A stretch of DNA of 64,000 nucleotides from Haemonchus contortus (Eukaryota; Nematoda; Chromadorea; Rhabditida; Trichostrongylidae), in contig LS997566.1 in the NCBI GenBank assembly GCA_000469685.2, forward strand, positions 2,986,925-3,050,924, read 5' to 3'. This document shows positions 1 through 12,070 of this stretch, one piece after another. The notes below the pieces were generated by a model. It had not been told where the DNA came from. It saw only the letters and a program-made list of their open reading frames with translations, and ran no database searches. The number at the start of each line of letters is the position of its first letter. The first letter of the stretch is position 1. Both the position numbers and the translations under genes were made by a program.

Positions 1-135
1 TATCGTGATGTCATGAAGCAGATGTTTGGATGTATTGGTGGTAGCACGGCGAAAAAGGTTCCAGAAGTCAGTACAATGCACGGTCTTGCTTCAAGAAGCA
101 CGAAGTCAACTGGTATCGTCTCAGTGCATGCATGA
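1..135 (+). CDS. Serpentine receptor (srsx-like GPCR), last exon only, 5' truncated by window
   Basis: Only the cytoplasmic tail is present: 44 residues from base 1 in frame 1, starting YRDVMKQMFGCIGG and ending SVHA before TGA at 133-135. It is identified by the neighbouring complete paralogue, whose last exon gives nearly the same tail (37 of 44 residues identical by my count, including STMHGLAS and STKSTGIVSVH). srsx-type receptors are seven-transmembrane chemoreceptor-like GPCRs of nematodes; the role here is inferred from that family. An AATAAA poly(A) signal lies at 339-344. The transmembrane exons are outside the window. Confidence 0.8.
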   Translation, partial: YRDVMKQMFGCIGGSTAKKVPEVSTMHGLASRSTKSTGIVSVHA

Positions 136-1785
136 TCCAGGCGATTGATACAGCTTCCAACAGAGGATATGAGAAGATCTATGATCCATCCGTTCACTAA
201 CATCGAGAAGAGCTTCTGAGTCATTGTGAATCAAAAATATTATCGAAGCTTTGTTACTTTTCAACTCGAATTCTAAGGTGAAAAAAATTGAAATAAAACT
301 GCGACCTCCACGGATTTGTTATGCAGATTTTTCAATTAAATAAAGCAATTTCAATCATGAAATTTGCTTGTCGTTGACAAATGGGTAACGAATGGCTGAG
401 TTTACTACAAGCCCGTCTTCTAAACAGCCAGAATGCATGGAATCAACTCAAGGAGTCATCAGACTCGTCCTTGTTCGATTGGAACGGGATATCTCAAACT
501 GGTCAACTATATTTGACGCCTCAGTCGATTGCCACTGGAATGGATATGGGAGACTGAATGGGGCAAGAATAAAACACAAGAGTGGTCTGTTGTCAGGCTC
601 AGGATACCATTTCGGGTAATAATGCTAAATATCACTGGTTTTTCTAGTATACGCTATTGTGCCCATAAAATAAAGAGCAACAGGGTCGGTTGAGGTAGAA
701 CTAAAAAAGGGGTAGAGCATGAGGCATGGATGCATAGGTTCATTTGGAGCGGGATCAGGATCATAACTCGTCTCTATTCTTCTGAGAAAGCAGCAAGAAT
801 GGTTGGAAGACTCATTGGGATTATAGAGAGGCTTTGAGCAAAATGTACCGAAGGAAAATTCCCCATTCCATTTTTCTTCCAAAGAAAAATTTCTTTTTCT
901 GTAAGTACACAAAACTGAGAATATTTCTGGGTGAACCGGCGGAAGGCTCAGATTCGGGATGGAGGTAGGAAACTCCTGGTATCCTGTCTCATTGTAAGCT
1001 CATTGTAATGAATATGTTATCCGTAAATCATTGAGTACTGACGCACTTAAGCAGAAATACCCTAAAACAAAGCGTTCACTCTGCTCTCAACCCATTGAGA
1101 TTGCGCCATGCATGCGATTTTTGCCTGGAAATGTAATTTACTGTGCACCCTGTTTAAAAAAAAAGGAGAGTTGTATCATATCGTTTATACCGTTTCAAGT
1201 CAGCTGGCACTTTCCGAGAGTATTTTTTTGGTTTCTTCAAGTAGCTCAGATCTCTGATGTAGGAGTTTTCCAGCCACCATAATCCCTAGGTATGGCACCC
1301 AAGATGATGGCTTCCCTGTACCTCATTTTTATGGTATCGATCTCACAGTCAGTCTAGAAAGTCTTTTCATGAAGTACGTACTTTGTAGGTTTTGTGTGGG
1401 AAGGATGCACATGCAAGTTCTATTCGTGGGAAATATGCTCACCTCATGACCGACGACGTACTTCTTTCTCACGATCCCAAAGATCAGTAACCAAAAACAG
1501 TCACCACGTCGTCACAGAGTCTTCTATCACCCTCATCAATCATCAGGGTGTTAGTCCTTTCTGGCACCCTTGTCTCTTGAATCTCGATGACGGAGTGTTC
1601 TTCGCTAGGGAAATAGTACTACATCCGGTTTGAGATTACCTCAGAGGACCCCTTCGAAAGCAAATGTGACTGCAGGGAATGTCTTCTACCTAGAGCCTCA
1701 TTTTCTAGAGTTTGTCTCGTCAGCAATATTTGCTTATTACTCGAAAAATTGGCCATTTTCAGAGAACAAATAGTTGCTGCTTGGA
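136..1785. other. Intergenic region between tandem GPCR genes
   Basis: This holds the 3' UTR of the upstream receptor to about position 360, then about 1.4 kb without a gene I can support. Short open frames at 392-619, 625-912, 1031-1282 and 1394-1633 have no start context, splice sites or recognisable motifs. The stretch ends in the pyrimidine-rich acceptor ccattttcag (1753-1762), which probably serves as the spliced-leader or 5' UTR acceptor of the next gene. Confidence 0.5.
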
Positions 1786-4700
1786 ATGTCAGGTGGACTG
1801 GATATTATTTTGATTCCTCCGACGTTTGCCTTTTTCTTTGTGGCATCAATAGGGATCGTTGGCAATGCTGTTATGATCATAGCAACCTTCAAAGCAAAGT
1901 GAGTTTATGGTCAGTTCCAATAATAAAATTAGTGAAAAATATTATAATCGGCGGATTTGAACAGTCCAGAGCCCCATCAAGGGAACAGGTGGACATCAAA
2001 GGGACCGAAGATCTTAAAAGGCATTCGTTCGTTACCTCACTTTACTACGGGCGAGATGATACCGGTATAGACCATGAGTGACTTCTTTCATCTTAGCCTC
2101 AAGTCTGACTTTTAATCGTATTGGCCGAGTCCGGTCTAACCTCCTGCCCCTACAGTTTCCTACCTCAGCGAACACCTGATTCTTAAAAATGGGAATAATC
2201 AGTGATATTTCAAATTTTATCTAATTTTTCCACTATTTACTAGAATTTCCATATTTAATAATCTTCGTTTTGGCCCTAGTTGTCCTTGTTTTCAGGCGAA
2301 CAAAATCACCATGCCACATAATGATCGCACTGACGTGTTTTGCAGATCTCATCCACGAATTCGGACAACTCCCATTCGTCTATCACTTCTACAGAAGCGG
2401 TGTGACTGTTATTTCAGTCACAGTTCAAAGTTTTTCGTTTGAAAAGGTCCATTTTCTAGCTACAATGATTCATTCGAATTGTTTTTGGTTACAAATGATC
2501 CCTATGTTTGGAGCATGTGTTGGAAGTCCATTTCTGTTGTCTCTCGGTATGGATCGCCTTATCGCCGTACGCTTTCCTTCCAGGTAATCTTAACCTTCAG
2601 ATCGTCTGCTTATTTTTGTTTGAGCTTATCAAACTTGCAGTTTTCTCTCTGGGTATGTACTGGGCCGAGGTAGTCAACCTTAAAGTCTGTCACTAGTCTC
2701 CCAAATGACTTTCCATACATCCCCTGGCAAATTCCTTGGCTCTACCCCATTCCACTACGGTCGATCTCACCGCTATAAGAGATCTACTGTATGGAATCAG
2801 CTGTAGATAAGGGCATATGGTGTCTACCCTTCTGAGTTCTCATACCTGGAAAAGGAAAAATTAAAGATGCAGTGGGTTAAGTCATGTCGTACTTCTGGCA
2901 CTGGAACAATACTTGTAATGGAGCCAATCTAGGAGAGCTACGGCTGCGATCGTCCCGAGACTAGAAGGTTTTGGAATATGAAGTCTCGGCTAGAGAGCGA
3001 TAAGGCTTCATGATTTTGATCAAGACGACATTAGTTCTAGCAAAGAGGAGTTCGACGATATCGAAATCTGCTGTTTGTATTTATTGAATCAACAATCAAC
3101 AGGTCTTTCAGGTATCGTTTTTTGCAAATGGTGCCATATCGATATGTGCTATGTTCTTTCCTACTACCCTTGGTTTACGGCTTATATCTAGTTATACTGG
3201 CGTTCCTGAACAAAGATCAAAGGTGGGCCTGCATCTAGTCCTTCTGATTCTTTACAAGACTCTCCGAAATACTCAGTGTTCTATAATCACTTAATATGGG
3301 ACTGGGGGTGCTTTGATTCACATGGAGGTTTACACGGTAGTCCACTGGTTCCTTGAATTTCTAGTAGCTGATTAGAGCTGATGAAGTTACGTCTGATATG
3401 TGCTCCTATGAAGAATACCCAAACATCAGGACGACCAAACGATCATAAGACGGAAGTTTGTACCTTAAGTAAGCCAAGAGGGACAGCGGTTAGGAGTTAG
3501 CCCAGCCCGGAGAATTAATTCACCATCAACAAAGGAGCATAGAAAGACCCTACGATTTTACACTTCACTAACCAAGTCTCTTCTTCGTTAACCTTCGAAG
3601 AAGAGAGAACCAAAGGGACATGGTGCCTTCTTCTGTCTCTATGCGGTTTCGGAGGAATCAATGATCCTGTCACCACAAGCCTAGGACCTTCTTATAGAGC
3701 AGATCGATAAGTTCAGAGACTCACTTCAACAGGAAGATCTAAAGCTGCAGTCTCTGAGCACATCTGGAAATTCCTGTACAGAACACATGGGTTTCAGCCT
3801 CGTTCAATGTTCAATACCTGAAAGCTTTGGAGTTGTGGCTTTCGACAAGCTGAATCAAATTGGAGTCGGAGTGAATGTTGCGATAGTCGTAGTTTATGGT
3901 TTAACGTTTTATTTGCTCAGAAGTAGCAGCGCCAGTAAGTTCTTATCAACTTTTTCTGATAAATGAATCTGACCTAATGACACACACCAGGCGTATTTGT
4001 TGCAGGTTCAAAAATGAAAACGGTCTTCAAATCCATAGGTGTGACAGTGGTTATTGTTCTATGCTCATGGTTACTCGCCTTTCTGGCCAACACTCTGGCT
4101 ACAGTTTTCACAAACGATCTCTATACAACGATTGTAATCAATTTGTATGCTGGTATCCCAGTGAATCTTGGACTTGCATCGAACGCCTTTGTCTATTACG
4201 CTATCAAGTAAGTAAATTTTGGATTGGGAAGGTATTTGTTTAATTTCTTCTTTGTGAATGGATGACAATGAGTCGTTATTCCGTCATCAACCAAATTAAG
4301 ATGATTGAATGGTGCACTATCACAGACATGGTCCAGGGATCGAACGCCGGGTCAACACACGCCTAACACAAGCAAGCCTTTTAGTCTTTTCGGATCAGTT
4401 ATTGCCGCCAGACTTGTTCAGGAGTGTGAGATCACTGACTTCTTAACCGACTCGCTACGCAAGACTTGCTCATTTCAAGGGCCCAAATGTATTCAACCCC
4501 ACTTCGATCCTGAGTGGGAATCGAGTGCGCGGCGCAATCTACAAACGAGATTTATTAGCGCCAGACACGTCACCCTTTCAAATTCCGATCGCCTTCCCTT
4601 TACCTTACTAATGGTTACCGCACAGACCTGGGTGGATATCAATCCACAATTGTGTTCACCGGGCATACACCTACGCGGAGGGCGAAAGTGCCTCCGAGAG

Positions 4701-4972
4701 ACCTTTTACACATCTGCCTTGAAGTTAATCTTAGGTTGAGCTTTTGTATTTGTCTTCGAATTCTCTTTGCATCGTGGATTAACAGCCATTTTTAATATTC
4801 CATTAATAAAAAATGATTCTTTTTTTACAGTGCCGAGTATCGTGACGTCATCAAACAGATGTTCGGGTGTATTGGTGGGAGTATTGGGAAAAGGGCACCA
4901 GAAGTCAGCACAATGCATGGACTCGCATCCAAGTCCACCAAGTCAACCGGGATCGTCTCAGTGCATAATTAA
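1786..4972 (+). CDS. Serpentine receptor, srsx-like seven-transmembrane GPCR
   Basis: Six exons join in phase: 1786-1898, 2296-2583, 3112-3222, 3717-3934, 4006-4207 and 4831-4972, giving 357 residues. TM1 carries the GPCR GNAVMIIA motif (about residue 25). TM2 has HIMIALTCFADL, TM3 ends GMDRLIAVRFPSRYRF (the DRY-like motif and intracellular loop 2 of the srsx family), and TM7 ends NAFVYYAINAEYR. A conserved CSIP precedes TM5. The chosen ATG lies 23 bases after a consensus acceptor. Exon 2 is open throughout, but an alternative intron (about 2400-2460) would remove a non-conserved stretch between TM2 and TM3. It is a tandem duplicate of the gene at the window start. A chemosensory role is inferred from the family; the ligand is unknown. 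Confidence 0.88.
4305..4739 (+). repeat. Dispersed-repeat copy inside GPCR intron 5 (open frame not called as a gene)
   Basis: The 144-codon open frame in this intron resembles no protein I recognise. The DNA around 4500-4550 shares a core with diverged segments near 12.0, 14.6, 48.1 and 57.9 kb: a tcgattc-like block followed by ggcgca and an A-rich run. A tRNA B-box-like motif (GTTCGATCC on the minus strand) sits at about 4331-4341. A decayed interspersed repeat, perhaps tRNA-related, fits better than a gene. Confidence 0.4.
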
Positions 4973-5235
4973 TCTGGACGAAGCAACTTTTACTGAATGA
5001 TATGCAAAAAATTAGTAGTTTATCAGTTCCATGACATTGATGAAGATTCCCTGAAACATTGTGAACCAGGAATATATTGCAAAAGAACTGTAACCTGTCT
5101 ATCCTGATTGTAATATAAGTTGCATCTTAAAGTTATACAAAAATTTACCATTTGTGGAGTTTTGTATGAGGCACTTTTTGAATAAATGTAGGTGAATTGA
5201 CTTTATAAATAAAGCTACACACGTGGTTGACAACA

Positions 5236-5586
5236 ACACGGACCCCTAAAGTTTCAGTGAATCTGGCTCCTCGAACTGAAAGCTTGACACTTGAGCTTGA
5301 AAAGATTAAGACAGCTTATATGAAACTCGACTACTTATTAAAACAATTAGACCTACAATCAAGCGATGGTGAAGTTCGGCTGTCTTGAGTTCAAAACTTT
5401 CATTTGAAAAAAGCAAATGATTTAAATAAAAGCCGAGGATATCGAGAATTCTTAGGTCCAGGAAACATGGAGACAGCAGCTGAAATATATAGTTCTCAGC
5501 AGCTCCGTTACTCTGATGTAGCAAACCGGATTCTGTGTGCTCAGAACTTACCAATTTGCCAAAATTTGTTCTATTCTAAGACATAG
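5236..5586 (+). pseudogene. Coding-like relic, possibly retroelement gag-type
   Basis: One frame from about 5239 reads a helix-prone stretch with LTLELEKIKTAYMKLDYLLK and stops at TGA near 5385. A second open stretch on the same strand follows at about 5404-5586, with SRGYREFLGPGN and SDVANRILCAQNLPICQ. There is no ATG context and no clear splice sites joining the two. The amphipathic leucine/lysine pattern resembles gag-like proteins of nematode BEL/Pao elements, but that is impression only. It lies directly downstream of the GPCR 3' UTR. Confidence 0.25.
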
Positions 5587-5657
5587 AGTACTAGCTAAGA
5601 GACAAAGGAGATTACAGTACTACTAGTACCAGTGAGCCATAGTGCAAGCCAGTGTGC

Positions 5658-6135
5658 TTATTCAGTTGTCAATACGATTAACGATACGACCACCGATGAC
5701 ATGATGTATGAGTCGTGGGGTAAAGACTGAAGGCAGCGATGCTGAATAATGCTTAGAATCGGATATACTAAAAAAAGCAAAAACTCATAGAATTCTGCCC
5801 TTTGTATAGCTTACCGACTTCACCTCTTCTGGATTTGATCCCTTCAAGGGCGCCGCCTAAGTCGCCGGACATGGTCTCTACCACAGGGGTATCACTGTCG
5901 TTAACTGGGCTCCTCCGAGATCTCCCGGTAACAGTGCATTCCACAGTTGTCATTACTTCGAGACCGCTTTTTGAAACTTCTTGTTTATTCGAGCACTTAT
6001 ACTCTAATAAAGACTCTAGGGCTTCAGGGAAACGCAACCCTTGGTCCACAAATTCCAGTACCAAAATTTCCCATTCCTCCCTTCTGCGTCATGCTTTTGC
6101 TGTTCTACTAATTCTTCAAACAACAGGCTTTTCAG
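5658..6135 (-). pseudogene. Two-exon coding-like segment with an apparent frameshift
   Basis: On the minus strand an open stretch (about 6100 down to 5815) contains EEWEILVLEFVDQGLRFPEA and ends at a good donor (gtaagc, 5809-5814). The matching acceptor (tttttttag) leads in phase into 5767-5658, which stays open to TAA. Upstream, 6135 to about 6085 reads SLLFEELVEQQKHDAEG in a different frame, abutting the EEWEIL frame with a one-base offset. Either an intron or start is misread, or the copy is frameshifted. I do not recognise the protein. A decayed gene or transposon-derived copy is likeliest. Confidence 0.33.
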
Positions 6136-7768
6136 GGGTACACATGCCAGCAGCGTCTAAGGATAAATAATTATCGCGACGCTAAAGAAAATGGTGATGA
6201 AGTGGGCAATTTGCGATCATCCAGCTGACATGCTGCTTTTCGTAGGTCGGCAAAGCATGCATAGGTCATTTCTAGATTTCTGGTACTTCCCCAGAACCTC
6301 AGTAGTAGGTATGGCTTGGGAGTTTGCCGATAGGTCGGTCAGGGAAGTACGGGTTCACTTCACCTTACAGTCTGAGGAGCTTTCTAGAGGCCGACCACCG
6401 AGTCATACCTGTTTTACCTTACTCGTATGTCCAGTGTAGGGGCTTCTTTGTCCTTCACACTTCTAGACGCCTCTTGTCCTTGTTTTGAACTGAATTCGCG
6501 AAGTGTTCTCAATTAACTTCCGCCACTCCCCCCCCCCATACCTCCCTCCCTTTTTACTTCCTTTTGCTTCTTCTTGCTATGACGTCACTAGTCAGTTTTA
6601 TCTATGAACTTCAGCAGGATAGGCTTGGGTAGGAAGGCGGAAGTCTTATTACAAAAAAGTACCAACTTAGACTACTTTACGGGTACCTTTTGGAATATGT
6701 TATCTCTTAAAATGACAAATTTCAGTTCACCCCTTCAAAAGTAATGCGTATGTCTGATGTGTGTGAGGTGCTTTTCCACCGGTGTTTGCCAAGGAAGCCT
6801 AGAATCGGAACACATTTAGAAGCTGGGGTTTCTTTTTTATCTATTTGAGACCTTTACCGAGTGATACGGCTTCAAACAATGGTAGAAACCTTCTACCACG
6901 GAATGTCTTCCGATTCTTTTCAATACAAGAGGCCTCCTGGGCTTCCTTCATAATGAGGTTTCAACTGTTCACTACGTACTGTTACGAGTTCTTCTAAAAA
7001 AGCAGTGGAACATTCAAAAAACTCCAGAAAAATTTGTATATTATGATTTTTTATATTCGCGGGACTTTTTTCCATGAAATATTATCGTTTCTAGCTGGCG
7101 TAGTATCCTCAAAACATTCCTCCTCGAACGATAAATTATTTATCATGAAATATCTCTGTGTTAAACGGCTGCTTGGTAACGGAGAGAGAGTGAGAATAGG
7201 AAATCAGGACAACGTACTTCTCCGCCCCGAGTCCGTCTGCTCTGTCTGTTCGGATTCTATCAATACCTTCGTCGTCATACCACGAGTGCTACTTCTGAAG
7301 TGGTCTTGAACTTTCTCCGTCAACCACTTTCGAATCAGTATTTCGCTAATGTCCATGGCTTTCCTAAGGCCTTGATTCGTTCTTTCTGTGGGACCAGCCG
7401 ATTGAGTTTTCGCTTTCTAAACTTTGTTGAGCTTATTTTAAGTGCCTGCCCTTGTGATGAGCTTTTGTGATTCCAGAAAACACAACATTTTCATTGCTTT
7501 GATTACAATTCCAAATAAAAGTCGCGAAATAACTTAACTTGATTATTTCATAATAATATAATATGACAACTGATCATAGGTAGTGATAAGATATGATAAA
7601 ATTTCTTCAATTGATTTTTAGGAATAATTCAAGAAGTAGTTGGTTCTCTTTTAAAGGTTACATGGCTTGTCGTACATATGCCCATAACTTCTTCATGTTG
7701 TTTGGTCGGCTGTCAATCTCAGAGAGTCCGTCAGTTGCAGCTTTTCGGAGTACGTTCAACTACTATAC

Positions 7769-8104
7769 TGAAGTCCGTGAGAGCCACGATTGTGTTAGTT
7801 CTTTTGGTCGTTTCGTTCCCAGCCTTATCCCTTCTTTAGGCAGTGAACGAGCTGAAAGCACGAAATTCACTCTAATTACCACATTCTTCACAGAGAACAA
7901 AGAGGAGAAAGAAATGCTTGGCTACATTGTGTTATTCGTGCAAATCGCACGATCGAATTCCGTTCTGCCATGCCAACTTACCCCACCCCTGCCTCCTGAA
8001 GAAGGGGTCCGTTTAACGCGATCATCCTTTGCTGGAAGACCAACTAGTTGATTCAAAAACTGTTTTTTCCCTGGAGTCCATTCAGCAGCCCTTTTCTTTA
8101 CCAT
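7769..8104 (-). CDS. Candidate small basic protein, unrecognised, incomplete model
   Basis: A true ATG (8102-8104 on the minus strand) opens MVKKRAAEWTPGKKQFLNQL and continues to a donor near 7987. An acceptor at 7852-7853 (gctttcag) leads in phase to 7851-7769, with RSLPKEGIRLGTKRPKEL, ending at another donor (gtatag). The acceptor ttttctag and other AG sites lie just upstream of the ATG, as expected for trans-splicing. The 3' end is not resolved; a very short terminal exon near 7.66 kb is possible but weak. There is no domain I recognise. It could be a real small gene or a remnant of a mobile element. Confidence 0.3.
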
Positions 8105-11100
8105 ATTTTCATATCCTGTACTACATTCCTAAGATCTAGAAAACTGGGAGTGAAGCAAAAGCTTGAGCATTCCTCTTAGAATAAGCTCAGTCTCAGCCGG
8201 GCTAGATTTTTAATTGTTTTATTGTTTTATCATTTTATTCGTGCAATAGAATACTCAATACTGAGTTTAACCTTAATCTCCTCCCCTATACCTCTGAATG
8301 AAGACTTGAGGTGTACGTTGTCAGAGTTGAGAATGATTCATGGGACTTTGTTGAAGGAACAACCCTGAGGCTGACCCTTTAGCCCAAATTGTCTAGGCTC
8401 TACAATCATTTGGCTTCTAGAGGTAAAGTGAAATCACAACGTCTGTCTTCGGGTGATGTAGACGTACTAATACAGAATCGCTATAATCTTATATTTCTTC
8501 TCATAAAATATGAATGCAATGCTAATTGTGAAACGACTACCATGGAGCATGCCTTCGATTCTCGATAACGGCTTGACCTTTTTCTACTAGACACATCTTT
8601 TTTACCACCTTCGTTGTTTTTCGGTTCCCTTCGCTCTGTGCTATAAAATTTGTCCAAAACTTGAGCCCGATGAATAATGTTCGAGTTGCAGAGACAGCGC
8701 TATGATTGAATGTATTTGTTTCTTTGCCCTTCAAACAAGTCGAAATCATCGCAGCCAAACTTTCAGCTCTTCGTTTTCTTTCACCAGCTCCCAACAGTCC
8801 CGTATCAGACCAGTCATCACTCATTTAAAGCAAGGGTCAACACTTTTCAGACCCTTCATAATATTGGATCGCGTTTCAATCTCTAGACTCCATTGCCTTG
8901 AACATGAGCCTGACTACGATGAAGAATCATGATTTTGATATAGCTTCTAGTCGATCCGACGACATCTGGTTTCCTCGTTCCTTCGGTCCCATACGGTTTA
9001 TCTTGACTGGGAATGCGAAACTCGGACGATCTAGCAATGGGAACTTTATAAATGCCATTCTTACTGAAAATCGAGTACATGGCGCGACCCATGTATCATG
9101 AGAAACATGGAACCTGAAGGTCATCCAGATGACTGCCTCTAACTTGAAGGTGGATCCACGCTGCCAGCTTCTGTGTGAAGCTGCACCGGTATCCGAGTGG
9201 ATTCTCTTTCTATAAAAAAAATTTGCAGTGGGCCTTCAAAAGCTGGCTCTTTTCAACTACTAGCTTATCTAGCCCAATTGTTTGTATCGGACCATTTCCA
9301 TTGTCTTTTCAATTCCAGGCGGGAGGTCCCCTCCAGACCAATATGTATACGTTACCATTCATAATCGTCTCACTCCATCGACGTAACTAGTAAGTTTACC
9401 TGAAGCAGTCAAATTATTCAAGAAGCAGAGCTAGCACGCGATTGCGTTCCGTGCGAGCGCCATCGAAGTCATCCTAGACGAGATTCTCGACGATACTCGC
9501 ATAAATACGTAATAAATTCGGCCAGATGACACGCGCCAATGGGTCATAAATTTATTAGTCGACAACTCGTCCTGGCTGGACAACACCTCCTCCGATCGCT
9601 GTCGCTAAGTTCCCAGCCGTCGATCCGTTGAAAATAGAGACCAAGCTAGCTGACGGGACGGTGAAGAGTAACAAAGCAACGAGAGGATGAGTCTGGTGCC
9701 ATCCTTTTGGCTCTGACTCCTCTTCTGCTTCATTTCATATGCAAACTGGTAGGGTGGTAATTAGTCCCCTAGAAAGCAGGTTATTGAGTGCCCTGGATGC
9801 GCCTTTACACTTTGCAACCCCCCTCTTTGTTGAATTTGTTTCCCATTCGGAGGTAGAGGGCAAATGAGCGATTGAGCATTGCTTTTTCCGACTCATTTCT
9901 TGTTTATGAGCCTATTCGAGATGACATGTGACTGGTTCAATTCCATTGTGTGGTAAAAGAACCAATTTTCCTTCATGAATTTACAATTAAGGATATTCAT
10001 AGAAGATTTATTTTCCCAATCTATTCTAGCGCCAACAAATTTTTAGCCCTGTCTCTGCCTGCAGATTCATTTTCGGGGGTTTTTTCCCGAGCAGGCGTTA
10101 CCTACGCTTATTGTTGTGATTTTGGGATTCGAGCCCATCAAAATGAAAAATGATGGGGTTCCTTTCTTCACTGCCTCCGTTCAGAGCTCACTTGAAGATG
10201 TCTGAGCATCGCGCTGTTGCCCTGTTGGCCGTCCTGGTGTTCGTTTGACTCCCGAGGGATCAAATCGCCAAAAATTCGTATCATATTCAAAAAAATGAAA
10301 TGAGAATTAAATATTATATAATGTATGATTACTCGAAAAAAATTCCTTTACTATTAATATCATTTGATTTTTCCTTTTTTACCCCGTTCTACAGTAATCT
10401 ACTACAGTGCCGATGTGTATGACAGGCTCAGACCGGGACGGGAGACTCTTGTCACAGTTCAACTGCTTTTATCAGCTTGCTCCTAATCCTTTGAATTTAA
10501 TGGTCAACCCTGATTGAATGCTCCTAAGTCCTTTTCTGAGTCATCCAATTCCCTCTTAAGACATTTAAGCCCTTTTCCAATTGTCACTGGTGTCTTTATG
10601 AAACCTAGAAACGTTCATTTCACAGTGGATGAAAAAATCTGAATGTGCAGAGAACGAGTCTTCCGAATCTACCTATAGGAAATTTATTTCCCTGAAATGT
10701 ACTTTTTCCAATTAAATGCAGTTTTAAATGCATATTTAGTGAGATCACTTCCAGTTCAGTTGGTATGAACCCTTAATACCATCTACCATACTGAAAACCC
10801 AAATAAGTGCCAACAAAATCTGAATAGAGCATTAAAATTCGAGATTATTTGTTTGTTTGCTACTGCGCTTGCTTGTTTACTTATTAATTATTTACACAAT
10901 CCATCCTTCATTGTTTGCTATTATTACAATCGCAGATACTGCTACTGGCTTCACCCATATTGTCGTACAAGTATTGCTATCAGTGATTCTCATTCCTCTA
11001 AGTATGCCCTAGAAAGGTCTTGGAAAGCTTTTGGTGAGGGGTGGGTGGATAATGAAATTCAACATCTCGGATGACGATTAAACAGATTACGTGAAAGGAA

Positions 11101-11849
11101 CAACACCGACCATGTGGGAACAACACCCACGATGTGGGGGAACGGGCAGTAGGAACGATCCATTCCATTTTCTTTGATTTTCCACAACACTATCCGAGAA
11201 TTTTCGAGGTAAGGATAGTAGAAGATACTCTGGACGTGTTATCCAAAAATTAAACCCCTTATGTAGGGGGATGCAAACCATTGCATGGAGCAAACGTGCT
11301 CTCAATGGCCATTACCTGGATGGATTTCGGATGTAGGGCTCATCCAAAGGTGGGATCAATCAACTGGGACTAAAACTTCATCCTCTTCACCATCGAAGCG
11401 TTTTAGGGAATACCCCATAACAATGCTTCACATATAGGACCCGTTCATAATAAAGGCCCTAATAAATGATGTGGAATTCGAAATTGTTTCACGGTTGGTT
11501 GCTCAAAGGTTTTCTTGCTCTGGTCAAAGTAGAGATGAAGGATAAAGTGCAAGTTGTTGAGTTCCATTTTGTTGTTCGTTACGTATTCCACGTCACTTCA
11601 GATATTCACGTTCTAAAGCTATGCCGAGCTTTCGAATTGACTCTGGCAAAGAGGACCTGATTATTTCCCATTTGTAGATTTTCATCCACTTGCCATAATT
11701 ATTTATTTATTGATTTATGTTATGTAAAAAGGGGAGTTGTGGTTTATAGCAAGTCACAGGAAAATCTCTACTTACTCGTTTGATTACCAGGACGATTTAC
11801 ATCTTCAAGAGCAGAATTTTATGCAGTATCACCCCGAAGGTTGGCACTT

Positions 11850-12070
11850 GCCCAAGCTGAACAAGCCTATCATTCCCCAGCTGAGCTGGATAATAGGTTC
11901 TTGACTCGTCTGGAAGGATAAAAGCGCTGACTTATTTATCGTCTGGCCCAAGCAATTCATTGCATGCCACATACGCATTCGAACTGCCTCTACGATTATG
12001 AATCGAAGTCAAATGCAAGGGCGCATCCTAAAAAAGGAATCGATCAATGCCAAAGACTTCCCCCTCTGTT
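11850..12070 (+). repeat. Dispersed repeat, copy 1
   Basis: This segment aligns by eye with 14420-14625. Both contain tcgtctggraggataaaa-like, gctgactt, ctctacgatt and gggcgcatcc blocks in the same order and spacing, followed by an A-rich run and caatgcc/caacgcc. There is no open frame of note. Divergence is high, so the copies are old. Confidence 0.5.

Noticed and set aside
7593..8051. 152-codon plus-strand open frame
   Set aside because: Serine/phenylalanine-rich composition, no family signal, and opposite the better-structured minus-strand candidate at 7769-8104.
8537..9124. Overlapping open frames on both strands (minus 95, 69 and 65 codons; plus 76 and 67 codons)
   Set aside because: Several frames look protein-like over the same bases and none links to a neighbour by phase. 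A retroelement relic is possible, but no product can be chosen.
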